From positions 1-6,671 of the forward strand of contig CALCBL010000169.1 of the NCBI GenBank assembly GCA_937897495.1: a stretch of 6,671 bases of DNA, given 5' to 3'. The translations under genes were made by a program, and so were the position numbers. Of the stretch, positions 1 to 5,939 are shown in pieces. This DNA comes from an uncultured Burkholderiales bacterium. GTDB taxonomy: Bacteria; Pseudomonadota; Gammaproteobacteria; Burkholderiales; Burkholderiaceae_C. Below the pieces are notes generated by a model. That model did no database searches and was not told where the DNA came from. It worked only from the letters and a program-made list of their open reading frames with translations. Within the stretch, counting starts at the first letter, position 1; the number at the start of each line of letters is the position of its first letter.

Positions 1-812
1 TTCACAATGCCCATGTCCATGCCGGCTTGAATGGCGTGGTACAAAAACACCGTGTGAATGGCTTCGCGCACGGGGTCGTTGCCGCGGAAACTAAAAGACA
101 CATTGGACACACCGCCCGACACTTTGGCGCCGGGCAAGTTTTGTTTGATCCAACGCGTGGCTTCAATGAAATCGACGGCGTAGTTGTCGTGTTCTTCAAT
201 GCCCGTGGCAATGGCAAAAATGTTGGGGTCGAAAATGATGTCTTCGGGTGGGAAGTCCACCTCGTCCACCAACACGCGGTAAGCGCGTTCGCAAATTTCA
301 ATTTTGCGTTGGTAGGTATCGGCCTGGCCTTTTTCATCAAAAGCCATGATCACCGCCGCCGCACCATATCGTTTGATGAGTTGCGCTTGTTGCTTAAAGC
401 CTTCCACACCCTCTTTCATGCTGATGGAATTGACAATGCCCTTGCCTTGAATGCAACGCAAACCCGCTTCAATGACACTCCATTTGGAAGAGTCGATCAT
501 GATGGGCACGCGGGAAATGTCGGGCTCAGACGCAATCAGGTTCAAGAACCGAACCATGGCCGCTTGGCTGTCCAACATGGCTTCGTCCATGTTGATGTCA
601 ATAATCTGCGCGCCGTTTTCAACTTGCTGCCGGGCCACGGCCAAAGCTTGCTCGTACTCGCCATTCAAAATCATGCGGGCAAATGCTTTAGAGCCTGTGA
701 CGTTGGTGCGCTCACCAATGTTCACAAACAAAGAGTCGGTGCTAATAGAGACAGGCTCTAGACCAGACAGTTTGAGTGGAGAGACAGAATTAGAAACTGA
801 AGCAGACAACAA
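1..812 (-). CDS. metH: Methionine synthase MetH, folate-binding (C-terminal) module, 3' truncated by window edge
   Basis: This is the start of the part of cobalamin-dependent methionine synthase that binds 5-methyltetrahydrofolate and, beyond the window, should bind cobalamin and carry the reactivation domain. The protein acts in the cytoplasm. The 270 visible residues are the pterin-binding TIM barrel. Seen motifs include [12 protein letters not shown] (about 30-41), [11 protein letters not shown] (71-81), IDSSKW (105-110), FDEKGQADT (156-164) and [18 protein letters not shown] (234-251). The homocysteine-binding domain is not fused in front; it lies at 4799-5845 as its own gene. The frame has a stop at 818-816 and no ATG or GTG before the conserved GLEPVSI...NIGERTN segment, so translation must begin at TTG 812 (or the adjacent TTG 809), each a suitable distance after AAGGGGTGA at 824-816. 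An SAH riboswitch precedes it. Family assignment is firm; the exact start is inferred. Confidence 0.95.
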   Translation of the reverse strand, partial: MLSASVSNSVSPLKLSGLEPVSISTDSLFVNIGERTNVTGSKAFARMILNGEYEQALAVARQQVENGAQIIDINMDEAMLDSQAAMVRFLNLIASEPDISRVPIMIDSSKWSVIEAGLRCIQGKGIVNSISMKEGVEGFKQQAQLIKRYGAAAVIMAFDEKGQADTYQRKIEICERAYRVLVDEVDFPPEDIIFDPNIFAIATGIEEHDNYAVDFIEATRWIKQNLPGAKVSGGVSNVSFSFRGNDPVREAIHTVFLYHAIQAGMDMGIV

Positions 813-813
813 A

Positions 814-839
814 ACTCACCCCTTGAATCGCAGGTGAGC
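814..839 (-). promoter_or_regulatory. Predicted SD-sequestering hairpin (riboswitch expression platform) of metH
   Basis: The ribosome binding site AAGGGGTGAG (824-815) is unusually strong for a gene with a TTG start. CTCACC at 838-833 is exactly complementary to GGTGAG at 820-815, with flanking G-U pairs (839/814 and 832/821), giving a six-pair stem that hides the Shine-Dalgarno. Bases 838-836 of this stem also belong to the 3' strand CGCTC (840-836) of the riboswitch pseudoknot. The two structures therefore cannot form together. The inferred logic is that SAH stabilises the pseudoknot, frees the ribosome site and turns translation on. The complementarity is seen; the switching is inferred from the known ON behaviour of this riboswitch class. 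Confidence 0.6.
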
Positions 840-931
840 GTGGTTTGCAATAGAAAGGGGGTCAAGCCCCGCATTGAGCCCCAAGCCTGACCCGCGGCCG
901 AAATGGCTGGCGGGCTGCAACGCTCCTTGGG
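836..931 (-). promoter_or_regulatory. S-adenosylhomocysteine (SAH) riboswitch aptamer upstream of metH
   Basis: The leader folds as the SAH riboswitch class. P1 is CCCAAG (931-926) with CTTGGG (885-880). The pseudoknot P4 pairs GAGCG (925-921) with CGCTC (840-836). P2 pairs CCCGC (914-910) with GCGGG (895-891), capped by GCC/GGC around a five-base loop. The conserved core strings GAGCGTTGCAG (925-915) and TCAGG (890-886) are both present. An extra hairpin, CAAT (876-873) with ATTG (851-848) enclosing GGGG (870-867) and CCCC, occupies the optional P3 position. This class is known to sense SAH and to activate SAH-recycling genes such as ahcY and metH in betaproteobacteria, which fits the gene behind it. 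Recognition was by eye, not by a covariance model. Confidence 0.88.
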
Positions 932-940
932 AATGTGCGT

Positions 941-968
941 ATTTTAACCACGACCAAGGTAGCAGCAA
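941..968 (-). promoter_or_regulatory. Sigma70-like promoter of the metH leader
   Basis: TTGCTG (968-963) and TAAAAT (946-941) are separated by 16 bases on the minus strand. Transcription would start near 935-931, directly at the 5' end of riboswitch helix P1, which supports the call. It lies within the gap after the cynS stop codon, so metH need not depend on read-through from the cyanate operon. Confidence 0.55.
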
Positions 969-1002
969 CGACGACACGGGCTTTTTCTACCCGCCAAGGC
1001 GA

Positions 1003-1446
1003 TCAGTACTGCTTGTACGGCAAGAATTTGCCCGACAACACCACATTCACGCGGTCGCCTTTGGGGTCTGGCTGACGAACAATGTCCATGCTGAAATCGA
1101 TGGCGCTCATGATGCCGTCACCAAACTCCTCGTGAATCAGCTCTTTGATGGTGGTGCCATAGACACTCACAATCTCGTACCAGCGGTAAATCAGCGGGTC
1201 GGTTGGGACGGCTGTGGGGAGCGAGCCTTTGTAGGGAACCACTTGCAACCACTTTTGCTCCTCTGCTGTCAGCCCAAAAATTTTGCCGATGACCTTGGCT
1301 TGCTTGGCATCGAGTGTCATTTGCCCTAAGCAAGCGGCTGTGACCCACTCCTTGGACAAGCCTACTTTGTCGGCCACATCGCTCCATTTAATGCCTTTGG
1401 ACACTTTGGTGCTGATGATTTTTTCTGTGATGTCTAAACGGTTCAT
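1003..1446 (-). CDS. cynS: Cyanase (cyanate hydratase/lyase)
   Basis: Cytoplasmic enzyme that decomposes cyanate with bicarbonate to give carbamate, which breaks down to ammonia and CO2; it detoxifies cyanate and supplies nitrogen. The 147-residue product is close to the usual length (about 150). An N-terminal helix-turn-helix-like domain (about 15-65) precedes the catalytic domain. The three residues known for catalysis in the E. coli enzyme (Arg96, Glu99, Ser122) appear here as Arg88 and Glu91 in the YRWYE motif and Ser114 in GIMSAIDF. The ATG at 1446 was chosen because it starts the conserved MNRLDITEKI and has GAGG five bases upstream (1455-1452); a longer in-frame start at 1491 would overlap the ATPase gene. 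It is last in the transporter operon, 41 bases after the ATPase stop. No carbonic anhydrase gene, a common partner, lies in the window. Confidence 0.97.
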   Translation of the reverse strand: MNRLDITEKIISTKVSKGIKWSDVADKVGLSKEWVTAACLGQMTLDAKQAKVIGKIFGLTAEEQKWLQVVPYKGSLPTAVPTDPLIYRWYEIVSVYGTTIKELIHEEFGDGIMSAIDFSMDIVRQPDPKGDRVNVVLSGKFLPYKQY

Positions 1447-1487
1447 AAGAGCCTCGTCAATGAAAGTTAAAAAAGATATGAAGGAAT

Positions 1488-2321
1488 TCAATGCGCTTTG
1501 GCGCGTGACACCAAGAAATCAACGATGTGATTTCTAACGTCGTAATAGCCCGATAAATGATGAAGCTGCGCGCGAGTTCGATCGCGCGGCAAGGGATTGA
1601 CCACCACCTCGGCCAGCCCACCTGGCACGTAATGGCCTTTGTGCTCGTTGCCATTGCTCATGAGCAATATTCGATCAGACAACAAAATGGCTTCGTCCAC
1701 ATCGTGGGTGATCATGAAAACCGTTTGCTGTGTTTGACGAACAATGCCCATGAGTTCGTCTTGAATGGTGCCGCGGGTTAAGGCGTCCAATGCGCCAAAG
1801 GGCTCGTCTAACAAAAGCATCTTGGGTTGAATGGCAAAAGCTCTTGCAATGCCAACGCGCTGCTTCATGCCGCCCGACAACTGGCTGGGCTTTTTGTCAA
1901 TGGCAGGCAACAAGCCCACCATGTCGACATGCTTTTCCACATGTGCATTGACTTCGGGTGTTTTCCAATCGGGCCACTTCGACTTCACGGCAAACGCAAT
2001 GTTTTGTCGCACGGTGAGCCAGGGCATGAGGGCGTGACTTTGAAACACCACGCCGCGCTCCAAACTGGGCCCAGCAATTTCACGACCATCCATGAAGGCA
2101 TGGCCTTCTGTCGCTTCATCTAAACCAGCCAACACATTGAGCACGGTGGTTTTGCCGCAGCCTGAGTGTCCAATGATGCAAACAAACTCACCGCGGGCCA
2201 CACTAAATGACACATCTGCAAACACGGGCTTGTCGGCTTGGTAAGTCTTGCCCAATTTTTCAATCTTCAAAAAGCCCGCCTGGCCGAAAACATTTGGCTT
2301 GTCTAGTTGCTCATTCAACAT
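1488..2321 (-). CDS. ABC transporter ATPase, NrtD/CynD family (probable cyanate/nitrate-type importer)
   Basis: Nucleotide-binding subunit of an anion importer, acting on the cytoplasmic face of the inner membrane. All ABC motifs are intact in the 277 residues: Walker A GHSGCGKT (51-58), Q-loop Gln94, signature LSGGMKQ (148-154), Walker B MLLLDEP (168-174), D-loop GALD (176-179) and H-loop His206. The pattern SHALMPWLTVRQN after the Q-loop is typical of the nitrate/sulfonate/taurine importer branch. There is no fused substrate-binding domain, so it is NrtD-like rather than NrtC-like. The ATG at 2321 overlaps the last 11 bases of the permease gene and has GGGAG a few bases upstream, indicating coupled translation. 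It is followed by cynS, which suggests that cyanate is the cargo; nitrate or a related anion cannot be excluded from this subunit. Confidence 0.93.
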   Translation of the reverse strand: MLNEQLDKPNVFGQAGFLKIEKLGKTYQADKPVFADVSFSVARGEFVCIIGHSGCGKTTVLNVLAGLDEATEGHAFMDGREIAGPSLERGVVFQSHALMPWLTVRQNIAFAVKSKWPDWKTPEVNAHVEKHVDMVGLLPAIDKKPSQLSGGMKQRVGIARAFAIQPKMLLLDEPFGALDALTRGTIQDELMGIVRQTQQTVFMITHDVDEAILLSDRILLMSNGNEHKGHYVPGGLAEVVVNPLPRDRTRAQLHHLSGYYDVRNHIVDFLVSRAKAH

Positions 2322-3177
2322 AGGTCACTCCCTTTTGCAATTTGGCAAAGGCCATGTCTAAGAGCATGCCCACCACCCCAATGACCAGCACCGCAAAAAT
2401 CACATTGACCAAAGACAAGTTGTTCCATTCGTTCCAAACAAAGTAGCCAATGCCTGTGCCACCCACCAACATTTCGGCGGCCACAATCACCAACCATGCA
2501 ATGCCCATGCTGATGCGCATGCCCGTCACGATGGTGGGCGCTGCGGCTGGCAAGATCACCAAAAATGCTTTGCGCAAAGGGTTCACTTCCAAAGTGTTGG
2601 CCACGTTCAGCCATTCGCGCTTGACCGATGCCACACCAAAAGCGGTGTTGATGAGCATGGGCCACACGGAACAAATGAAAATCACAAAGATGCCGCTGAT
2701 GCTGGAATCTTTCAGGGTGTAAAGCGCCAGGGGCATCCAGGCCAAAGGGCTGATGGGTTTGAGCACTTGAATGAAAGGATCAATGGCTTTGTGCATGAGC
2801 GGCGACATGCCAATCAAGAACCCTAAAGGCAATGCCACCATCACTGCCAACAAGAAGCCAAGGCCAACCCGCCCTAATGAATGGGCCAATTGAATGCCAA
2901 TGCCTTTGTCATTGGGTCCGTTGTCGTAAAACGGATTTGACAATTGCTTCAGCGTTGCCTTGGCCACTTCAAGGGGCGGTGGAAATCCTGTGCTCTTGCT
3001 GGCACCCGGATCTTTGCCCATCATTTTCAAATACTCAATGTCCTCTGCTGTGGCTCCCGCTTTGGTGGCGCCCGCAATCGAAGGTCCTTGTGTAGAAAGC
3101 TGCCACGCACCCACGAAAAAAACCATGATGAGCAGCGAGACCAAGCCGGCTCGCAAATTGATCGAAATTGTTTTCAC
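2311..3177 (-). CDS. ABC transporter permease, NrtB/CynB family
   Basis: Inner-membrane channel subunit of the importer. The 288-residue protein has a first transmembrane segment at about 11-27, an external stretch of about 70 residues, then the BPD_transp_1 core with hydrophobic segments near 103-123, 143-156, 161-179, 224-240 and 256-276. The cytoplasmic coupling loop that docks the ATPase is visible as EWLNVANTLEVNP...ILPAAAP (about 188-214), followed by TGMRISMGIAWLVIVAAEML, characteristic of NrtB-like permeases. Translation starts at GTG 3177, only six bases after the stop of the binding-protein gene, with no strong Shine-Dalgarno, so coupling to the upstream gene is likely. Its end overlaps the ATPase gene by 11 bases. 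The substrate is inferred from the neighbouring cyanase. Confidence 0.93.
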   Translation of the reverse strand: MKTISINLRAGLVSLLIMVFFVGAWQLSTQGPSIAGATKAGATAEDIEYLKMMGKDPGASKSTGFPPPLEVAKATLKQLSNPFYDNGPNDKGIGIQLAHSLGRVGLGFLLAVMVALPLGFLIGMSPLMHKAIDPFIQVLKPISPLAWMPLALYTLKDSSISGIFVIFICSVWPMLINTAFGVASVKREWLNVANTLEVNPLRKAFLVILPAAAPTIVTGMRISMGIAWLVIVAAEMLVGGTGIGYFVWNEWNNLSLVNVIFAVLVIGVVGMLLDMAFAKLQKGVTYVE

Positions 3178-3183
3178 AGAGCA

Positions 3184-4590
3184 TCAACCCATCTTGTTGA
3201 TTGCAAAGGATTTCAAATACGCCTCAGGCTTAGCGGGATCAAACTCTTTGCCCATGATTTTGTGTTTGATGTAACTGGGCCCGGTTGGTACGGTCTGCCC
3301 CAAGTCCTTCATGTGCTTGCGCGCATCGGTGATCAGGAATACTTTTTCGGCAATCTGTTTGTAATCAACATTGCCCTTGATGTAGCCCCAACGTTGCATT
3401 TGAGTCAGCATCCACACCGCCAAGCTTTGCCATGGCATCGGGTCAAAGTCGGCGCGGTCGGGCACGTTTTGCACCTTGCCTAGACCATCTGCAAATTTGC
3501 CTGTCAGCACTTGGCTGATCACCGCTTCGGGTTGATTCAAATACTGCGTAGGCGAAATCACCTTGGCAATCAACTCGCGGTTACCAGGCAAACGCGCCAT
3601 GGCGGCCGACGTCAAAACCGCACGATACAAGGCTGCAAACGTGTTCGGATTTTTTTGAATGAATTCCGTGCTAGTGCCAAATGCGCAGCAAGGATGGCCA
3701 TTCCACAAGTCTTTGGTCAGCATGTGAATGAAGCCCACTTCGTCAAACACCGCACGCTGGTTAAAAGGATCTGGGCCTAAGAAGCCGTCGATGTTGCCTG
3801 CGCGCAAATTGGCCACCATCTCTGCAGGTGGAATGACGCGAATTTGCACATCGGTGTCGGGGTTCAAACCGTTTTCGGCCAAGTAATAGCGCAGCAAAAA
3901 GTTGTGCATGGAGTAATCAAACGGCACCCCAAACTTGAAGCCCTTCCAGTTCTTGGGATCGCGATTGTCTTTGTGCTTCAAGCTCAAGGTAATGGCTTGG
4001 CCATTGACGTTTTGAATGGTCGCCACATTCATGGGCGTGGCATTGGCGCCGAGCCCCATGCTGATGGCCAAGGGCATGGGCGACAAGAAGTGCGACGCGT
4101 CATATTCCTTGTTGATCATCTTGTCGCGAATCAAAGCCCAGCCTGCTGTTTTGGTCACCTCCACATTCAAGCCTTGCTTGCTGTAGAAGCCCAGAGGGTG
4201 CGCCATGATGAGCGGCGTAGCGCAAGTAATTGGAATGAAACCAATTTTCAAATTCGTTTTTTCAAGTGGCCCTTTGTCTTGAGCCATGGCTTGCAGACTG
4301 GCAACAGGCAGCACACTGGCAATGGCGGCCATGGCTGTTTTCTTGCCCACTGCGCGCAAGAAGTTGCGTCGCTCTGCATCTTGTGGAAACAAGGCCTTCA
4401 CCAGAGTAGCCTCGATAAATTCTTGGCTGTAAGCTTCAAACTCGGCTGTCTCGGAGCGTGCACGCAATGTGGCGGCCGCAGCATCCGCCGCCACTTCGGC
4501 ATGGTGGTCGGCAGGAGAGTGATCACGACCACAGCTGCACTTCAGCATCAAGGGACGATCGGCGTTGTAGGGGTCAAAGAACTCAGACAT
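3184..4590 (-). CDS. NrtA/CmpA/CynA-family substrate-binding protein with Tat signal and Cys/His-rich N-terminal extension
   Basis: Periplasmic binding protein that captures the anion and delivers it to the permease. The 468 residues comprise a hydrophilic N-terminal extension (1-72) with CSCGRDH (18-24) and further histidines at 29-30, a twin-arginine signal at about 73-103 (RRNFLRAVG at 74-82, hydrophobic stretch, probable cleavage after AMA at 103), and then the mature domain. Family motifs include AGWALIRDKM (149-158), NGQAITL (196-202), RAGNIDGFLGPDPFNQRAV (263-281) and HPCCAFG (299-305). ATG 4590 is preceded by AAAAGAGG (4606-4599) eight bases away. It is first in the operon, behind a sigma54-type promoter. 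The family binds nitrate, bicarbonate or cyanate; cyanate is favoured because cynS closes the operon. At the position where, from memory of NrtA, a nitrate-contacting lysine occurs, this protein appears to have cysteine. Confidence 0.93.
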   Translation of the reverse strand: MSEFFDPYNADRPLMLKCSCGRDHSPADHHAEVAADAAAATLRARSETAEFEAYSQEFIEATLVKALFPQDAERRNFLRAVGKKTAMAAIASVLPVASLQAMAQDKGPLEKTNLKIGFIPITCATPLIMAHPLGFYSKQGLNVEVTKTAGWALIRDKMINKEYDASHFLSPMPLAISMGLGANATPMNVATIQNVNGQAITLSLKHKDNRDPKNWKGFKFGVPFDYSMHNFLLRYYLAENGLNPDTDVQIRVIPPAEMVANLRAGNIDGFLGPDPFNQRAVFDEVGFIHMLTKDLWNGHPCCAFGTSTEFIQKNPNTFAALYRAVLTSAAMARLPGNRELIAKVISPTQYLNQPEAVISQVLTGKFADGLGKVQNVPDRADFDPMPWQSLAVWMLTQMQRWGYIKGNVDYKQIAEKVFLITDARKHMKDLGQTVPTGPSYIKHKIMGKEFDPAKPEAYLKSFAINKMG

Positions 4591-4627
4591 GGTGGCAACC
4601 TCTTTTCAATGAAGACAAGAGGCTCTA

Positions 4628-4644
4628 TGCAAACTACGCGCCAA
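4628..4644 (-). promoter_or_regulatory. Sigma54 (-24/-12) promoter of the transporter-cynS operon
   Basis: TTGGCGCGTAGTTTGCA on the minus strand matches the sigma54 consensus TTGGCACG-N4-TTGCA with a single mismatch. The invariant GG (4642-4641) and GC (4630-4629) are exactly ten bases apart. Transcription would start near 4618, leaving a leader of about 28 bases that contains the Shine-Dalgarno of the binding-protein gene. A sigma54 promoter requires an enhancer-binding activator; for a nitrogen-acquisition operon NtrC is the obvious candidate. A small inverted repeat CAACT-GAA-AGTTG (4653-4641) overlaps the -24 box. Confidence 0.75.
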
Positions 4645-4670
4645 CTTTCAGTTGCCTGTGTTTATTTTGT

Positions 4671-4682
4671 AACCGTGCGGTT
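4671..4682. repeat. Perfect palindrome AACCGcaCGGTT upstream of the sigma54 promoter
   Basis: Five-base arms around a two-base centre lie about 60 bases upstream of the predicted start of the cyanate operon, between the NtrC-like sites and the promoter. It could be an operator for a second regulator or chance; no regulator is recognised. Confidence 0.25.
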
Positions 4683-4726
4683 TAAGCCTTGCGAAAGATC
4701 GCTGCGGTTAAATATCAGACATGAAG

Positions 4727-4797
4727 CGCACCAATGCGGCGCGCCGACTCCTTGCGCGCGGCTCAGTTTGGTGCGGAAAGTTGGGCGCGGGCACCAA
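4727..4797 (-). promoter_or_regulatory. Cluster of NtrC-like half-sites (candidate enhancer)
   Basis: The heptamer TTGGTGC, which resembles one arm of the NtrC site (consensus TGCACC-N5-GGTGCA), occurs on the minus strand at 4797-4791 and 4734-4728, and inverted as GCACCAA at 4774-4768. The right-hand copy forms a near-palindrome CGCGCC-GCATT-GGTGCG (4743-4727) with NtrC-like spacing. Measured from the predicted start near 4618 these lie at roughly -113, -153 and -176, the normal range for NtrC enhancers. The sequence repeats are seen; the protein that binds them is inferred. Confidence 0.45.
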
Positions 4798-4799
4798 CT
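4779..4799 (-). terminator. Weak candidate terminator hairpin after the homocysteine-binding metH gene
   Basis: AGTTGG (4799-4794) pairs with CCAACT (4784-4779) around a nine-base loop starting within the stop codon, but only two T residues follow the stem. A competing pairing, TTGGTGC (4797-4791) with GCACCAA (4774-4768), uses the same bases. The inverted repeats may serve as activator sites instead, so termination here is doubtful. Confidence 0.22.
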
Positions 4800-5845
4800 C
4801 AGGCGGCTTCTTTGTAAAACGCCCCAACATGCAATCCCCTTGGCGCAAGGGGCCCGACAGCCTTTTGAATGGCGCCAATGTGATCTGGCGTAGTTCCGCA
4901 ACAACCACCCACAATGTTCACCAAGCCCTCTGCTGCAAACTCATGCAACAAACGGCTGGTCACTTCGGGCGTCTCATCAAAGCCGGTATCGCTCATGGGG
5001 TTGGGCAAGCCGGCATTGGGGTAGCAACTGATGAAGGTGTCGCCCGCCACTTTGGCCAGCTCTTGAATGTAGGGGCGCATCAAGGTGGCGCCCAAAGCGC
5101 AGTTCAAGCCAATGGCCAAAGGACGCGCATGACGCACGCTGTGCCAAAACGCCGTGACGGTTTGGCCACTCAAAATCCGGCCCGAGGCATCGGTCACGGT
5201 GCCACTGATGATGAGGGGCAAGCGCTCACCACTGTTTTCAAAATATTCTTCAATGGCAAAAAGCGCCGCTTTGGCGTTGAGCGTGTCAAAGATGGTTTCC
5301 ACCAACAACACATCCACGCCGCCTTCCACCAAGGCCTGCGTTTGTTCGTAATAGGCTTTGCGCAAAGACTCAAAATCGACGTTGCGTGCACCGGGGTCGT
5401 TGACATCGGGGCTGATGCTGGCGGTTTTAGGCGTCGGGCCCAAGGCGCCCACGGCGAAGCGGGGTTTGTCGGGTGTGGAAAACTTGTCGCAGGCAGCGCG
5501 CGCCAAGGCCGCAGAAGCGCGGTTCATTTCAATGGCCAAGTCGGCCATTTTGTAATCTTCTTGCGCAATGGTGGTGGCGCCAAAGGTGTTGGTTTCGATC
5601 ATGTCGGCGCCAGCCGCCAAATAGCCTTCGTGAATATCGCCAATCACATCAGGGCGTGTGAGACTGAGCAGTTCATTGTTGCCCTTGACGTCTTTGGGAA
5701 AGTCTTTGAAGCGCTCACCACGGTAATCGGCTTCGCTCAATTTGAAGCGCTGAATCATGGTGCCCATGGCGCCATCGAGAATGGCAATGCGTTTTTCCAG
5801 AATGGCTGGCAGGGCTTTGGCGCGGGTGTAGTTCAAGTCTTTCAT
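4799..5845 (-). CDS. metH: Methionine synthase homocysteine-binding module (split MetH, N-terminal part)
   Basis: This cytoplasmic protein is the homocysteine S-methyltransferase module of cobalamin-dependent methionine synthase; it activates homocysteine on zinc and accepts the methyl group from methylcobalamin carried by the other MetH protein (1-812). The 348 residues form one TIM-barrel domain, about the size of the first domain of the roughly 1,200-residue full-length enzyme. Seen motifs: [11 protein letters not shown] (22-32), the zinc ligands Cys249 in GLNCALG and Cys315-Cys316 in GGCCGTTP, and ETNTFGAT (84-91). It ends just after the domain, so the truncation is a gene split rather than a frameshift. 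ATG 5845 is preferred over TTG 5866 because homologues begin near it and a -10-like box ends six bases upstream; no Shine-Dalgarno is visible. It lies 208 bases upstream of the cyanate operon on the same strand. Confidence 0.94.
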   Translation of the reverse strand: MKDLNYTRAKALPAILEKRIAILDGAMGTMIQRFKLSEADYRGERFKDFPKDVKGNNELLSLTRPDVIGDIHEGYLAAGADMIETNTFGATTIAQEDYKMADLAIEMNRASAALARAACDKFSTPDKPRFAVGALGPTPKTASISPDVNDPGARNVDFESLRKAYYEQTQALVEGGVDVLLVETIFDTLNAKAALFAIEEYFENSGERLPLIISGTVTDASGRILSGQTVTAFWHSVRHARPLAIGLNCALGATLMRPYIQELAKVAGDTFISCYPNAGLPNPMSDTGFDETPEVTSRLLHEFAAEGLVNIVGGCCGTTPDHIGAIQKAVGPLAPRGLHVGAFYKEAA

Positions 5846-5851
5846 AGCCGT

Positions 5852-5881
5852 ATTGTAGAAAATCAAACAGACTCATGAGAA
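5852..5881 (-). promoter_or_regulatory. Candidate promoter of the homocysteine-binding metH gene (leaderless)
   Basis: TACAAT (5857-5852), matching the -10 consensus at five of six bases, lies six bases before ATG 5845. TTCTCA (5881-5876), four of six bases, stands 18 bases further upstream. Transcription would begin at or next to the A of the ATG, which would explain the lack of a Shine-Dalgarno. The -35 match is modest. Confidence 0.4.
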
Positions 5882-5907
5882 TTCTTCACAATTAGGCCTT
5901 CACCCAA

Positions 5908-5936
5908 TTGATGGGACACGCCAATCTCTCTATATT
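5908..5936 (+). promoter_or_regulatory. Sigma70 promoter of the Bug/TctC receptor gene (leaderless)
   Basis: TTGATG (5908-5913) and TATATT (5931-5936) are separated by the ideal 17 bases. The -10 box ends six bases before ATG 5943, so the transcript should begin at the start codon itself. No Shine-Dalgarno precedes the ATG, which supports a leaderless mRNA. Confidence 0.55.
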
Positions 5937-5939
5937 GGC
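5920..5939. repeat. Inverted repeat GCCAAT-N8-ATTGGC over the -10 box
   Basis: Perfect six-base arms (5920-5925 and 5934-5939) flank an eight-base centre that overlaps the -10 box TATATT and ends three bases before the ATG. The position suits a repressor operator for the receptor gene. If the transcript is leaderless it would not be an RNA hairpin. No cognate regulator is visible in the window. Confidence 0.35.

Noticed and set aside
27..761. Plus-strand open frame opposite metH at the left edge
   Set aside because: The opposite strand shows an unmistakable MetH pterin-binding domain, so this is an antisense shadow.
974..991. Possible terminator after cynS formed by CGGG and CCCG on the minus strand
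   Set aside because: Only four pairs with a nine-base loop and no run of T follows; it also lies just upstream of the metH promoter without other support.
1447..1491. Longer cyanase start at 1491 adding 15 residues
   Set aside because: It would overlap the ATPase stop codon, the added residues are not part of the cyanase family, and ATG 1446 has its own well-spaced Shine-Dalgarno.
4591..4798. Second SAH or cobalamin riboswitch before the operon or after metH
   Set aside because: No conserved SAH core (GAGCGTTGC-like) or B12-box sequence could be found in this gap; its inverted repeats fit activator half-sites better.
3844..4893. Plus-strand open frame of 349 codons opposite the binding-protein gene
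   Set aside because: It crosses a real gene, its promoter and part of the next gene, and its translation resembles no family; it is antisense shadow.
4721..5878. Long plus-strand open frame (385 codons) opposite the homocysteine-binding metH gene
   Set aside because: The minus strand encodes an intact, motif-complete enzyme over the same bases; the plus-strand translation has no recognisable domain and is a codon-bias shadow.
5872..5885. Overlapping 8-base palindromes CTCATGAG and AGAATTCT in the divergent spacer
   Set aside because: They are short, common by chance and have no clear placement relative to either promoter beyond overlapping the weak metH -35 region.
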